Source: CmP2 sp052084925 (GTDB lineage Bacteria > Actinomycetota > Actinomycetes > Actinomycetales > Micrococcaceae). From it: 64,000 bases of DNA. Below the pieces are notes generated by a model, which was not told where the DNA came from, did not search any database, and saw nothing but the letters and a program-made list of their open reading frames with translations. The translations under genes were made by a program, and so were the position numbers. Each line of letters starts with the position of its first letter. Within the stretch, counting starts at the first letter, position 1. The stretch is from the NCBI GenBank assembly GCA_052084925.1, contig JBQDEV010000010.1, positions 62,001 to 126,000 on the forward strand. The letters are read 5' to 3'. Shown here in pieces: positions 44,224-53,113 of this stretch.

Positions 44224-47200
44224 GTGACGGGCACAGCCAGCGACCGACCGACGACCGTCGGAGGCACTGAGCTGCGCCGACGCGATCTGATCGCGGCCGG
44301 GTTCTCTGACCTCGACCGGGCCCTGCAACTCCTCGACTCCCGAGAATTGGAAGGCTGCGACCGTGGGCTGCTGCTGCAGTCGATGAAGTCCGTGGCCGAT
44401 GCTGACCAGGCCCTCCTGCTCCTCTTGCGGCTCATTGATCGCGCACCCCACGTGCGATCACTGCTGATCGGCGCTGCCGACGATACGCCACAGAGCCGTC
44501 GCGCTGACACCCGGACCGTGGTGACCCTGTTACGACTCTTGGGCGCCTCCGAGGCTCTATCGGAGTTCTTGATCCGTCGTCCGGAACAACTCGACCTGAT
44601 CCTCGATCCGGACGCGGCCGCCACGAGCGCGCCCGCGCTTCGCGGTCTCGACCCGGACCTCGACGGCAACTCCGTCAACCAGGCCGTCGAACTGCGCAGG
44701 ATCCTGCTGGACGCCGTCGGTGCAGCGGCCTCCTCCGACCAGCCTCAGTCCACCATGACGGGCAAGGACGCCGCCGTGGCGCTGCGTGTTGCCTATCGGC
44801 GACAGATCGTGGCGATCACGCTTCAGGATCTGATGTCGCCGAACCCACTGGAGGTCCAGCCAGTGGTCTCGCGCTGGCTGGCCGATATCGCCGCGGCCGC
44901 TGTCGAGGCCGCCCTCACGGTCGCTCGGGCCGAGGCAAGGGAGAAGCACGGCCCGGTGGCCGATGAAGTGCAACTGAGCGTGTTGGGGATGGGCAAATGC
45001 GGTGCACGCGAGCTCAATTACATCTCCGACGTCGACGTGATCTTCGTTCACGAGGCTCCCGAGGAGCATCAGACGATCGCCGAGGAACTGGCCGCCGGAA
45101 TCTCCGTTCACATCAACCGACCTGCAGCCGAACCGGGTCTCTGGGAAGTCGATGCCAACCTGCGGCCGGAGGGCAAGGACGGCGCCCTGACCCGTACGGT
45201 CGATTCGCACCTGGAGTACTACCGGCGCTGGGCACATACCTGGGAGTTCCAAGCACTGCTCAAAGCCCGCCTCATCGCCGGTGACCCCGACCTGGCTCAG
45301 CGCTATCTCGACGGCATCCACCCGATGGTCTGGGATGCGTCCTCCCGTGACGGGTTCGTGGAGCAGGTGCGCTCGATGCGTCGTCGGGTCATGGACAACA
45401 TCGCCAGCCGCGACAAAGAACGCGAGATCAAGCTGGGGGCCGGAGGGCTGCGCGACGTCGAGTTCAGTGTCCAGCTCCTGCAACTGGTGCATGGCAAGAC
45501 CGATGAGACGTTGCGGGTTCAGGGCACCGAGGATGCGATCACCGCATTGCGCGACGGGGTCTACATCGGGCGGGCCGACGCCGAGGACCTGGCACGGGCC
45601 TATCGGTACCTGAGACTGCTGGAACACCGTATTCAGCTGGTGCACATGCGCCGAACCCACCTGATGCCCGAACACGAAGAGCAACTGCGCGTGCTCGCAC
45701 GCGCCATCGAACCCGCGGACCGCCCCAGCACCAAAGTGATGAACGCCGAACGCCTGCAGGCCTCCTGGCACAAGACGCGTCGACGGGTGCAGGAGCTGCA
45801 CCAGCGCATCTTCTACCGGCCGCTGCTCTCCTCCGTGGCCAGCCTGTCCGCCGACGAAGTGCAGCTCAGTCCCGAAGCGGTGCGGCAGCGGCTGGCAGCA
45901 CTGGGCTATCGTGATCCGGCAGGAGCGATGCGCCACATCGAGGCGCTCTCTGGCGGGGTGTCGCGCCGAGCCGCCTTGCAACGGCAACTACTACCGGCGC
46001 TACTGGCATGGATGGCCAATGGTGCTGATCCGGATGGCGGTTTGCTCGGGTTCCGTCGGCTGAGCGAGTCTCTTGGGAATTCGCCGTGGTTCTTGCGCAT
46101 GCTGCGCGATTCCTCGGCCGCCGCGGAGCGGCTGTGCCACGTGCTGAGCTCCTCGCGCTTCCTTTCGGACATGGTTGAACACGCTCCGGACGCGGCGGCA
46201 TGGCTCGACCAGGACCGGCATCTGGTCCCGGTCTCCCTGACCGATCAGATCCAAGAGATGCGCGCCGTCGTCGCCCGTCATCCCAAGTCCGATTCCGCGA
46301 TGCGCCAGGTCAGACTGATCCGCCGTCGCGAGATCTTGCGCACAGCGCTGTCGGACGCCACCGGGGTCAGCGATCTGAAGACGGTCTGTCATGCGCTGGC
46401 CGACATTGATCAGGCGGCGGTGGTCGCCGCCTACGAGATCGTGGTGCGCGGGGCCGGCGAGGATCGGGCTGCGGATCTCGCTGTGATCGCCATGGGACGT
46501 CAGGGGGGACGCGAGATCACGTATGGTTCCGACCTGGACGTGATGTTCGTGCAGCGAGCGACCGGAAACGGGAACCCGGACGATGCCCAGAAGCAGGGCA
46601 TCGAGATGGCGAAGCGCTTGACGACCCTGCTGAAGTCTCCGCTGACACAGGCGATCCCGCTGGAACCTCGCCTGGTGATTGACGCCGATCTGCGTCCCGA
46701 AGGCAAGAAGGGTCCCCTGGTGCGGTCGCTGGATTCCTATCGGGAGTACTACCACCGCTGGGGCGAGATCTGGGAGGTGCAGGCGTTGCTGCGAGCACGC
46801 ACCATCGCCGGACCTGCAGACCTGCAGGAGGAGATCACGCAGTGGGCGAATTCGGTGCGCTATGACACCGAGATCACCGGGACCCAGCTGCGGGAGATCC
46901 GCCGTATCAAGGCCAGGGTGGAGTCGGAACGGCTTCCGCGCGGCGCCGACTCGGCCCGACATATCAAACTCGGTCGCGGCGGGCTCTCCGACGTCGAGTG
47001 GCTGGTGCAGACCCTGCAGCTGCAGCACGCCGGTGACTATGAGAGCCTGCATGAGACCGGCACCATGACCGCGTTGGAGGCACTGACCAGCATCGGCGCC
47101 CTGGACCGCGAGGAATCGGACCAGCTGGCGGAGGCCTGGCGGCTGGCCACCAGGGTCCGGGCGGCCAGCATGCTCTGGACCGGCAAGACCTCCGACGTGC

Positions 47201-47343
47201 TGCCGACCAATCGCGATGACCTGGAAGCGATCGCCCGGTGGTGCGGCTACGAACCAGGAAGTGCTTCAGAACTCGAAGAGGACTACCTGCGTAGCACGCG
47301 GCGGGCCCGGGCGGTGTTCGACCGCCGGTTCTATGGGGTCTGA
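44224..47343 (+). CDS. glnE: Bifunctional glutamine-synthetase adenylyltransferase/adenylyl-removing enzyme
   Basis: A 1,039-residue enzyme that adjusts GlnA activity by adding and removing AMP according to nitrogen status. Two nucleotidyltransferase domains are seen: the N-terminal one has GMGKCGARELNYISDVDVIFVHE (about residues 257-279), and the C-terminal one has AMGRQGGREITYGSDLDVMFVQ (about 756-777), each with paired aspartates. The start is GTG 44224, 2 bases after the glnA2 stop, so the two are coupled; glnA1 is a few kilobases away. Its 3' end overlaps the convergent oxidoreductase gene by 13 bases. Confidence 0.94.
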   Translation: MTGTASDRPTTVGGTELRRRDLIAAGFSDLDRALQLLDSRELEGCDRGLLLQSMKSVADADQALLLLLRLIDRAPHVRSLLIGAADDTPQSRRADTRTVVTLLRLLGASEALSEFLIRRPEQLDLILDPDAAATSAPALRGLDPDLDGNSVNQAVELRRILLDAVGAAASSDQPQSTMTGKDAAVALRVAYRRQIVAITLQDLMSPNPLEVQPVVSRWLADIAAAAVEAALTVARAEAREKHGPVADEVQLSVLGMGKCGARELNYISDVDVIFVHEAPEEHQTIAEELAAGISVHINRPAAEPGLWEVDANLRPEGKDGALTRTVDSHLEYYRRWAHTWEFQALLKARLIAGDPDLAQRYLDGIHPMVWDASSRDGFVEQVRSMRRRVMDNIASRDKEREIKLGAGGLRDVEFSVQLLQLVHGKTDETLRVQGTEDAITALRDGVYIGRADAEDLARAYRYLRLLEHRIQLVHMRRTHLMPEHEEQLRVLARAIEPADRPSTKVMNAERLQASWHKTRRRVQELHQRIFYRPLLSSVASLSADEVQLSPEAVRQRLAALGYRDPAGAMRHIEALSGGVSRRAALQRQLLPALLAWMANGADPDGGLLGFRRLSESLGNSPWFLRMLRDSSAAAERLCHVLSSSRFLSDMVEHAPDAAAWLDQDRHLVPVSLTDQIQEMRAVVARHPKSDSAMRQVRLIRRREILRTALSDATGVSDLKTVCHALADIDQAAVVAAYEIVVRGAGEDRAADLAVIAMGRQGGREITYGSDLDVMFVQRATGNGNPDDAQKQGIEMAKRLTTLLKSPLTQAIPLEPRLVIDADLRPEGKKGPLVRSLDSYREYYHRWGEIWEVQALLRARTIAGPADLQEEITQWANSVRYDTEITGTQLREIRRIKARVESERLPRGADSARHIKLGRGGLSDVEWLVQTLQLQHAGDYESLHETGTMTALEALTSIGALDREESDQLAEAWRLATRVRAASMLWTGKTSDVLPTNRDDLEAIARWCGYEPGSASELEEDYLRSTRRARAVFDRRFYGV

Positions 47344-48311
47344 CCCAGCAGCTCGAGGGTGCGGCGCCGATCGGAGAGATCCGGCGCCAGATTGGTGATG
47401 ATCAGCTCGTCGGCCTGGACGCGTTCCCGGAACCGGTTCAGATAGTCGCGCACCGTCTCGACGGTGCCCACGGCGGAGTACTTCAGCATGCCCAGCACCT
47501 GCTCTCCGGCCGGAGAGTGCATCAGCATGGTGACCTCGTCCTCGGTCAGGCTCCTGCCCCGGCCCAGCATCATCCGGATGCGGCCGCGTTGAGCCTGCTC
47601 GAAGGCGGCATGCGCCTGTTCCTCGGTGTCGGCGGCGATGACGTTGACCGCTGCCATGAACCAGGGCTCGGAGCCGTCCTGAGGGTCGAAGGCCTCGCGG
47701 TAGATCCGTGCCGCAGACTCCAGCATCTGCGGAGCGAAGTGGGACGCGAAGGAATACCCCAGGCCGAGCTGGGCAGCCAGCTGGGCTCCGAAATGGGAGG
47801 AGCCGAGGATCCACACCGGCACGCGGGTGCCCTTGCCCGGGTAGGCGTCGACTCCGGAGATCCGCGATTCACCGTCCAGGTAGCCCTTCAGCTCCAGCAC
47901 ATCCGAGGGGAACGAGTCCGCGCTGGAGTGGTCCCTCCGCAGGGCGTGCAGGGTGCGCTGGTCGGTACCGGGTGCGCGGCCCACCCCGAGATCGATACGG
48001 TCGCCGTGCAGCTCCGCCAGGGTGCCGAACTGCTCGGCGATGACCAGTGGAGAGTGATTGGGCAGCATCACTCCGCCCGAGCCCAGCCGGATCCGTTCGG
48101 TGTGGGCGGCCACGTGGGCCAGCAGCACTGACGTCGCCGAGGAGGCGATTCCGGGCATGTTGTGGTGCTCTGCGAACCAGATGCGGCGGAAGCCCTGTCG
48201 CTCCGCAACCTGCGCCAGCTCCACCGATTCGGCCACGGCCTCTGCGATGCTCTGGTCGTGGCGCACCAGGGCGAGATCGAGAATGGAGAGAGGGAAGGAC
48301 AGCGAGGTCAC
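47331..48311 (-). CDS. LLM-class flavin-dependent oxidoreductase
   Basis: A 326-residue luciferase-like monooxygenase-fold protein. It begins SFPLSILDLALVRHDQSIAEAVAESVELAQVAERQGFRRIWFAEHHNMPGIASSATSVLLAHVA and has the family segments RIRLGSGGVMLPNHSPLVIAEQFGTLAELHGDRIDLGVGRAPGTD and VWILGSSHFGA. It should use FMN or coenzyme F420 with a small organic substrate; neither is decided by sequence. Its position downstream of the riboflavin operon on the same strand makes FMN use plausible. The start is GTG 48311, and its end overlaps glnE by 13 bases. Confidence 0.86.
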   Translation of the reverse strand: MTSLSFPLSILDLALVRHDQSIAEAVAESVELAQVAERQGFRRIWFAEHHNMPGIASSATSVLLAHVAAHTERIRLGSGGVMLPNHSPLVIAEQFGTLAELHGDRIDLGVGRAPGTDQRTLHALRRDHSSADSFPSDVLELKGYLDGESRISGVDAYPGKGTRVPVWILGSSHFGAQLAAQLGLGYSFASHFAPQMLESAARIYREAFDPQDGSEPWFMAAVNVIAADTEEQAHAAFEQAQRGRIRMMLGRGRSLTEDEVTMLMHSPAGEQVLGMLKYSAVGTVETVRDYLNRFRERVQADELIITNLAPDLSDRRRTLELLGQTP

Positions 48312-48425
48312 GCGGCACCGGCTTTCAGAGTTCGTGGGGTTTGCGCCAGCCGCGCCGCAATCACGGGCGCGGATGGACTCAGTGATCTCAGCGTGGCCCG
48401 ACGACGCAATATTCCCTGTTCGCCG
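48312..48425. other. Short gap between ribH and the oxidoreductase gene
   Basis: The 114 bases between the ribH stop and the oxidoreductase start contain no hairpin, promoter or small gene that I can support. Read-through from the riboflavin operon is possible. Confidence 0.4.
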
Positions 48426-48902
48426 TCAGCGAGCACTCCTCAACGAGCTCACGACGTGGTCCAGATGCAGCGCCGCCTCGGCGGCTTCCTGGCCCTTCGA
48501 CTCCGAGGACCCCTCCAAGCCGGCGCGGTCCAATGCCTGAGCATCGTCGTCGACCGTGAGGATGCCGAAACCCACCGGTTTTCCGGAGTCCAGCTGCACC
48601 CGGGTTAGGCCCTCGGTCACGGCATGGGCGACGAAATCGAAGTGAGGCGTTTCGCCGCGCACGATCACGCCCAGGCAGACGACGGCGTCGTAACCCTGGG
48701 CCAGGGCGGTCTGTGCCGCCAGCGGAATCTCGAAGGACCCGGCCACGGTGATCAGCGTATGCTCCGCGCCGGCTGCCTCCAGGGACTGCTGTGCTCCGGC
48801 GATGAGTCCGGACATGACCTGTTCGTGCCAGGACCCGGCGATGATCGCCACGCGGCGTCCGGCGGCGTCGACGTTGAGGCTGGGGGCTCCGTGCTTACTC
48901 AT
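48426..48902 (-). CDS. ribH: 6,7-dimethyl-8-ribityllumazine synthase
   Basis: A 158-residue enzyme that joins the ribityl-pyrimidine with dihydroxybutanone phosphate in the next-to-last step of riboflavin synthesis. The segments AIIAGSWHEQVMSGLIAGAQQSLEAAG, VAGSFEIPLAAQ, CLGVIVRGETPHFDFVAHAVTEGLTRVQLDSGKPVGFGILTVDD form the active site. The ATG at 48902 has GAGGAG upstream and overlaps the end of ribBA by 8 bases. The longer frame to 48989 is rejected. It is the last gene of the operon. Confidence 0.95.
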   Translation of the reverse strand: MSKHGAPSLNVDAAGRRVAIIAGSWHEQVMSGLIAGAQQSLEAAGAEHTLITVAGSFEIPLAAQTALAQGYDAVVCLGVIVRGETPHFDFVAHAVTEGLTRVQLDSGKPVGFGILTVDDDAQALDRAGLEGSSESKGQEAAEAALHLDHVVSSLRSAR

Positions 48903-50238
48903 GGGTGTGCTCCTCGGTGGGGGACGGGATCGGTGGTGTGGCGGTGGTGACGAACGGCAGGGTATGACGCAGGCGGTCGCGCTTGGCATCGAGGTAGCCA
49001 GCGTTGTGCTCGCCGCGACCGACGACGAGGGGTAGATGCTCGATCACCTCGACACCATGGCGCTGAAGCTGGTCGACCTTGTCCGGATTGTTGGTGAGCA
49101 GGCGAACCCGGTGCAGGCCCAGGTGCTGGAGCATCTCCGCGGCCGCCTCGTAGTCTCGACTGTCCACGGGCAGGCCCAATTCGAGGTTGGCGTCGATCGT
49201 GTCGAGGCCGGACTCCTGCAACTGGTAGGCGCGGAGCTTGTTGGCCAGGCCGATGCCGCGCCCCTCGTGCCCGCGCATGTAGACGAGCACCCCGCCGGTG
49301 GCCGCGATCTCGGCCAGCGCGGTCTCCAGCTGCGGACCGCACTCGCACTTCAGCGACCCGAAGACCTCACCGGTAAGGCACTCCGAGTGCACGCGTACCA
49401 GGGCGCCGTCGACCGGGAACATCCCCTCGGCTCCGGGGCTCACCAGGGCCAGATGCTCCACCCCGGCACGGCGGTCGCGGAAAGCCATCATCCGCAGTGT
49501 CCCGTAGTGGGTGGGGACCAGAGTGTCTGCGTGCAGGGACACCCGGCGGCGAGCACGTGATGGGACGGGAGCCGTTTCTGCGGCCGTGGGGCCGGAGTCG
49601 CGGGCGTCTGCGGCCTCTTTGGCATTGAGGTAGGCGATGAGGGCCTCGATGGTGATGACCGGGATGTCGTGCTCGGCCCCGAGCCGAATCAGCCCGGGAA
49701 GCCGCATCATGTCGCCGTCGTCGGCCACGATCTCCGCGATGACGCCCACCTCGCGCAGTCCCGCCAGCCGCATGAGCTCGACGGCGGCCTCGGTGTGCCC
49801 GGCGCGGGTGCGCACCCCGCCGTCCACGGCGCGCAGCGGCAGGATATGGCCAGGACGATTCACGTCCGCCGGGCCCGACTCCGCGGCGGCGAGGACCTGC
49901 ACGGTGCGGGACCGATCGTGGGCGGAGATGCCCGTGGTGACCCCGTGGGCGGCGTCGACGGTCACCGTGTACGCCGTTGAACGCACATCCTCATTGCGGG
50001 CGACCATCATGGGCAGATCCAGCTGATCGGCGATGTCGTTGGACATCGGCGCGCACAGCAATCCCGAGGAATGGGCCACGGTCCAGGCGATCCACTCGGC
50101 GCTGGCCAGTTCCGCGGAGAGGATGACGTCGCCCTCGTTCTCACGGTCCTCATCGTCGGCGACGATCACGGGGCGTCCGGCCGCGATGGCGGCGAGTGCC
50201 TCGTCGATGCTCGACAGGGTGTTAGGGGAGGTGCTCAT
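48895..50238 (-). CDS. ribBA: Bifunctional dihydroxybutanone phosphate synthase / GTP cyclohydrolase II
   Basis: A 447-residue fusion. The N-terminal RibB part has the acidic loop DDEDRENEGDV and the later HTEAAVELMRLAGL; the C-terminal RibA part has the zinc-binding VHSECLTGEVFGSLKCECGPQL and RGHEGRGIGL, with GLPVDSRDYEAAAEML. Both halves look catalytically complete. They make the two starting substrates of the pathway from ribulose 5-phosphate and GTP. ATG 50238 overlaps the riboflavin synthase stop by 4 bases (ATGA); the upstream frame to 50514 is shadow sequence. Confidence 0.95.
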   Translation of the reverse strand: MSTSPNTLSSIDEALAAIAAGRPVIVADDEDRENEGDVILSAELASAEWIAWTVAHSSGLLCAPMSNDIADQLDLPMMVARNEDVRSTAYTVTVDAAHGVTTGISAHDRSRTVQVLAAAESGPADVNRPGHILPLRAVDGGVRTRAGHTEAAVELMRLAGLREVGVIAEIVADDGDMMRLPGLIRLGAEHDIPVITIEALIAYLNAKEAADARDSGPTAAETAPVPSRARRRVSLHADTLVPTHYGTLRMMAFRDRRAGVEHLALVSPGAEGMFPVDGALVRVHSECLTGEVFGSLKCECGPQLETALAEIAATGGVLVYMRGHEGRGIGLANKLRAYQLQESGLDTIDANLELGLPVDSRDYEAAAEMLQHLGLHRVRLLTNNPDKVDQLQRHGVEVIEHLPLVVGRGEHNAGYLDAKRDRLRHTLPFVTTATPPIPSPTEEHTHE

Positions 50239-50864
50239 GCTCGGTCTTCCTTTCGTGCGAAGGCCAGCAGCCGTGCGACGTGTCGGGCCAGAATGTCGGT
50301 CTCCACGTTGACACGGCGCCCGACCTCGAGCCCACCTAGCGTGGTCGCTGCGAGCGTCTCGGGGATGAGGGAGACCTCGAACCAAGGAGAATCGTCCTCC
50401 GGTGCAGAGACGGCGCTCAGAGTCAGGGAGACGCCATCGATGGTGATGGACCCCTTGTCCACGAGCAGCGGAGCCAGGGCGGGATCGCCGAGGTCGAAGC
50501 GCACGGTGTGCCACACCTCCCCCGGTGCGATGTCGGAGACGACGGCGACACCGTCGACGTGGCCCTGCACCACGTGCCCGCCCAGCCGCGTGGTGCCCGC
50601 CACCGCCCGCTCCAGGTTCACGGGATCGCCGACCGTGCGGTCGGCGAGGGAGGAAACGGCCAGGGTCTGGCCCATCACATCGGCGGAGAACGCAGTGCCG
50701 TCGCGCTCGACGACGGTCAGGCAGACCCCGGAGACGCAGATGGAGGCCCCGTGATCGGCATCGGCGGTGACTAACGGCGCATCAATGGTGATGCGCAGGG
50801 CGTCGTCGGGCAGGCGGTCGAGCCGCGTGATGCGTCCTGTCTCCTCAACGAGTCCTGTGAACAC
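50235..50864 (-). CDS. ribC: Riboflavin synthase, alpha chain
   Basis: A 209-residue enzyme that dismutates two lumazine molecules into riboflavin and a ribityl-pyrimidine. Two homologous lumazine-binding halves are visible, beginning FTGLVEETGRI and with GASICVSGVCLTVV in the first, GHVVQGHVDGVAVV between, and GSITIDGVSLTLSAV in the second. The GTG at 50864 is preceded by AGGAG at 6 bases. It overlaps the end of ribD by 20 bases and the start of ribBA by 4, which fixes the operon order ribD-ribC-ribBA-ribH. Some databases call the gene ribE. Confidence 0.94.
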   Translation of the reverse strand: MFTGLVEETGRITRLDRLPDDALRITIDAPLVTADADHGASICVSGVCLTVVERDGTAFSADVMGQTLAVSSLADRTVGDPVNLERAVAGTTRLGGHVVQGHVDGVAVVSDIAPGEVWHTVRFDLGDPALAPLLVDKGSITIDGVSLTLSAVSAPEDDSPWFEVSLIPETLAATTLGGLEVGRRVNVETDILARHVARLLAFARKEDRA

Positions 50865-52002
50865 GGTGTACTCCTTTATGTTCGGTGCGTGAGTGCTCCC
50901 CGGCGATCGCGCCTGCGCCCGGCGTGCGCACTGCAGCGTGCAGCACGACGTCGGGTCCGAGTCGGCGCTCGGAGAGCGGTTGAAGTCGAAGTGGGTGCGC
51001 CACGGTGGACACGCCGAGCGCATCGACGGCGGTGTAGGGCCCACCGAGTAGCAGTGGCGCCGTATAGACGAGGACTTCGGTGGCCAGGCCGACGCGGAGT
51101 ACAGAACTCGCGAGCCGGGGTCCGCCTTCGACGAAGATCCGCGCCGCTGGGCCTCCGCGGGCCACCAGCACACCGAGATCGTCGGCGAGATCATCGCCGG
51201 CCAGCTGAATCGGCGTCTCCAGCCCCCGCGCAGCCAAAGCCGGGTGGCGACGGACCATCGCGTCCTCAGGGATGGAGCGGTGACCGATGACCACGGGCAC
51301 GGGCTGCTGCTCGGGCGGAACGAGGAGACCGCCGTCGGAATCTCGGGCGGTGAGCGCAGGATCATCCGCAAGTAGCGTCCCGGTGCCCACCACGATAAAG
51401 TCTGCACGCGCACGCTGATGGTGCACATCGGCACGCGCTTCCCGGGAGGTGATCCATTGGCTGCTGCCGTCTTCGGCGGCGGCACGTCCGTCCCAGGACT
51501 GGGCCCATTTCACCACCACCGCCGCCGTGGGGCTCTCGGCGCGGCTGGCCAGCCATGCGTTCAGCATCCCCTCGCACCGCTGTTCCTGGATGCGCGGAAT
51601 CACCGTGACCCCGGCCCGCAGCAGGCGCTGGGCACCGCCAGAGGATTCCTCGCCGGGGTCACTGGCACCATAGGCGACGGCGCCGATTCCGGCGTCCAGA
51701 AGCGCTTGAGCGCAGGGGCCGGTCCGGCCGTGATGGTTGCAGGGTTCCAGCGTGACGACGGCGGTGAGATCAGCCGGGTCGAGTGAGGATTGTTGCGTGC
51801 TCCGCAGCTGGGCCAGGGCGTCGACCTCGGCGTGAGCCGTGCCTACGCCGCGGTGCCAGCCCTCAGCGACGATGCGCCCTGCGGAATCGATGAGCACACA
51901 GCCCACCGGAGGATTCTGATTGTCGGGGCCCACCTCGGGGGAGCGCCGCGCGAGTGTCAGGGCGCGGTCCATGGCGTCATCGATATCGCTGATCCGAGAC
52001 AT
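50845..52002 (-). CDS. ribD: Bifunctional riboflavin deaminase/reductase RibD
   Basis: A 385-residue enzyme. The N-terminal cytidine-deaminase-like domain has the zinc site HAEVDAL and TLEPCNHHGRTGPC; the C-terminal reductase domain contains VVKWAQSWDGRAA and FVEGGPRLASS. Together they catalyse the deaminase and reductase steps after GTP cyclohydrolase II. The start at ATG 52002 has GGAGG upstream, which lies in the loop of a hairpin that is part of the riboswitch platform. The upstream frame to 52095 would run through the riboswitch and is rejected. Confidence 0.95.
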   Translation of the reverse strand: MSRISDIDDAMDRALTLARRSPEVGPDNQNPPVGCVLIDSAGRIVAEGWHRGVGTAHAEVDALAQLRSTQQSSLDPADLTAVVTLEPCNHHGRTGPCAQALLDAGIGAVAYGASDPGEESSGGAQRLLRAGVTVIPRIQEQRCEGMLNAWLASRAESPTAAVVVKWAQSWDGRAAAEDGSSQWITSREARADVHHQRARADFIVVGTGTLLADDPALTARDSDGGLLVPPEQQPVPVVIGHRSIPEDAMVRRHPALAARGLETPIQLAGDDLADDLGVLVARGGPAARIFVEGGPRLASSVLRVGLATEVLVYTAPLLLGGPYTAVDALGVSTVAHPLRLQPLSERRLGPDVVLHAAVRTPGAGAIAGEHSRTEHKGVHRVHRTR

Positions 52003-52032
52003 CCGGCGCCCTCCTGCAGACGGGTGCGCCGG
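52003..52032 (-). promoter_or_regulatory. Shine-Dalgarno-sequestering stem before ribD
   Basis: The minus strand reads CCGGCGC, 16 bases holding GGAGG, then GCGCCGG directly before the ribD ATG. The 7-base-pair stem (52026-52032 with 52003-52009) would hide the ribosome binding site. Upstream, GGGGCGGT and ACCGTCCC can form a competing hairpin. This suggests translational control by the FMN riboswitch. Confidence 0.65.
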
Positions 52033-52060
52033 GGACGGGACGGTACGCGACCGCCCCGCG

Positions 52061-52190
52061 TTCCTCTCATCCGGACTAGCGCTGTGACAGCGCATTACCG
52101 TCGGTACCGGAATTTCACCGGTTCAGCCCCGTGGCACGGGGGTCGCGGACTCTCACCGCCGGTTCGGAATCACACCGACCCCGGAACACT
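52061..52190 (-). ncRNA. FMN (RFN) riboswitch of the riboflavin operon
   Basis: On the minus strand the conserved core can be read: GGGGTCGGTGTGATTCCGA, ACCGGCGGTGAGAGTCCGCG, CTGAACCGGTGAAATTCCGG, TACCGACGGTAATG and TCCGGATGAGAGGA. This matches the RFN aptamer in order and spacing. It should bind FMN and reduce expression of ribD and the genes downstream. A -10 box TACAGT lies at 52197-52202. Confidence 0.97.
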
Positions 52191-52196
52191 CTTCAC

Positions 52197-52202
52197 ACTG
52201 TA
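52197..52202 (-). promoter_or_regulatory. Candidate -10 box of the riboflavin operon
   Basis: The minus strand reads TACAGT about 8 bases before the riboswitch core. The -35 is not clear. Confidence 0.45.
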
Positions 52203-52368
52203 CATCGGTTGGGGGACCACTTCGGCAACCCTGCGACATATTCGAGGCCTCGCATCCTGCACAGGGTCGGAAACGAAGGCAGTTATCCCCAGCGGTCACG
52301 TCTCAGCGCCACGATGTCCCTCCTGGGTGATGCCATGTGATGACGATATTCAGGAGAGGAAGAACCCC

Positions 52369-53070
52369 ATGGTGACATTTGATTTGAACCCCAGCGATAC
52401 TTCGATGGCGGAGAATGACCGGGCCGCGGCTTACTGCACCCACGTCATGAGCTCGACGACGGTGGCGGTGATGTTCCTGGTGCATCGGTGGGACCACCTG
52501 CGCACCTTGAACCGCGCCATGGATTGCCTGCTGGACATCGTGCTGACGCATGACGGACTGTGCGGCGTCGAGGACGGCCGTGATTGCTTCGTCTGCGCCA
52601 CGGTGATGGAGTTCAACCCGGTCGAGGCCGTGGAATGCCTGGAGCTGAATCGCGACGCGCTTCGACACGAGTTCGGCGACGATGCCTGTCGGCCGTTGGA
52701 TCAGGTTGTTTACGACGCCGGATCGGCGTTCTCATTCGACCGGGGCGACGTCGACTTGGATGACTTCTGTCAGACCCTGATGGAACGGTGCGTCGATGAG
52801 CAGAGCCTTGTGCACGGGCTGCATACGGTGCTGCGCGGCGTCGTCGCCGATGATGGCGCCGCGCGGCAGCGTTTCGAGACGATGCTCGCGGAATTGCGCA
52901 CCGATTCAGAACTCGCGGGAGAGGACTTCTTTCGACAAGAACTGATCAGTGACGAGGACGATCAGTGCTGGCTGTTGGACCGTGGGTGGTCCAGCTACCG
53001 GCTGCACTGCCAAATCATGACGGCGATGGAAGCCTATATGCAAGATGAGACGACGATGCCCGCCGAATGA
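52369..53070 (+). CDS. Unrecognised acidic, cysteine-rich protein
   Basis: A 233-residue protein divergent from the riboflavin operon. AGGAGAGGAAG precedes the ATG at 52369. It has 11 cysteines, including C-x7-C-x2-C (LCGVEDGRDCFVCA, about residues 64-77), many Asp and Glu, several aromatic residues, and no signal peptide or transmembrane helix. Secondary structure looks mainly helical. I recognise no family. Metal or iron-sulphur binding is possible but is only inference. Its stop codon lies within a strong hairpin shared with the convergent glnA1. The codon use looks like that of the neighbours, so recent transfer is not indicated. Confidence 0.75.
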   Translation: MVTFDLNPSDTSMAENDRAAAYCTHVMSSTTVAVMFLVHRWDHLRTLNRAMDCLLDIVLTHDGLCGVEDGRDCFVCATVMEFNPVEAVECLELNRDALRHEFGDDACRPLDQVVYDAGSAFSFDRGDVDLDDFCQTLMERCVDEQSLVHGLHTVLRGVVADDGAARQRFETMLAELRTDSELAGEDFFRQELISDEDDQCWLLDRGWSSYRLHCQIMTAMEAYMQDETTMPAE

Positions 53071-53089
53071 GTTACATTCGGCGGGCATC
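53055..53089. terminator. Hairpin containing the stop codon of the cysteine-rich protein gene
   Basis: GATGCCCGCCGAAT (53055-53068) and ATTCGGCGGGCATC (53076-53089) form a perfect 14-base-pair stem with a 7-base loop. The stop codon (53068-53070) spans the stem-loop border. It can act on both convergent transcripts; a T tract is lacking. Confidence 0.75.
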
Positions 53090-53113
53090 GACAGGGGCCA
53101 TCCTCGTAGGGGA

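Noticed and set aside
52131..52340. 69-codon plus-strand frame across the FMN riboswitch
   Set aside because: It lies on the reverse complement of a highly conserved RNA aptamer and has no ribosome binding site.
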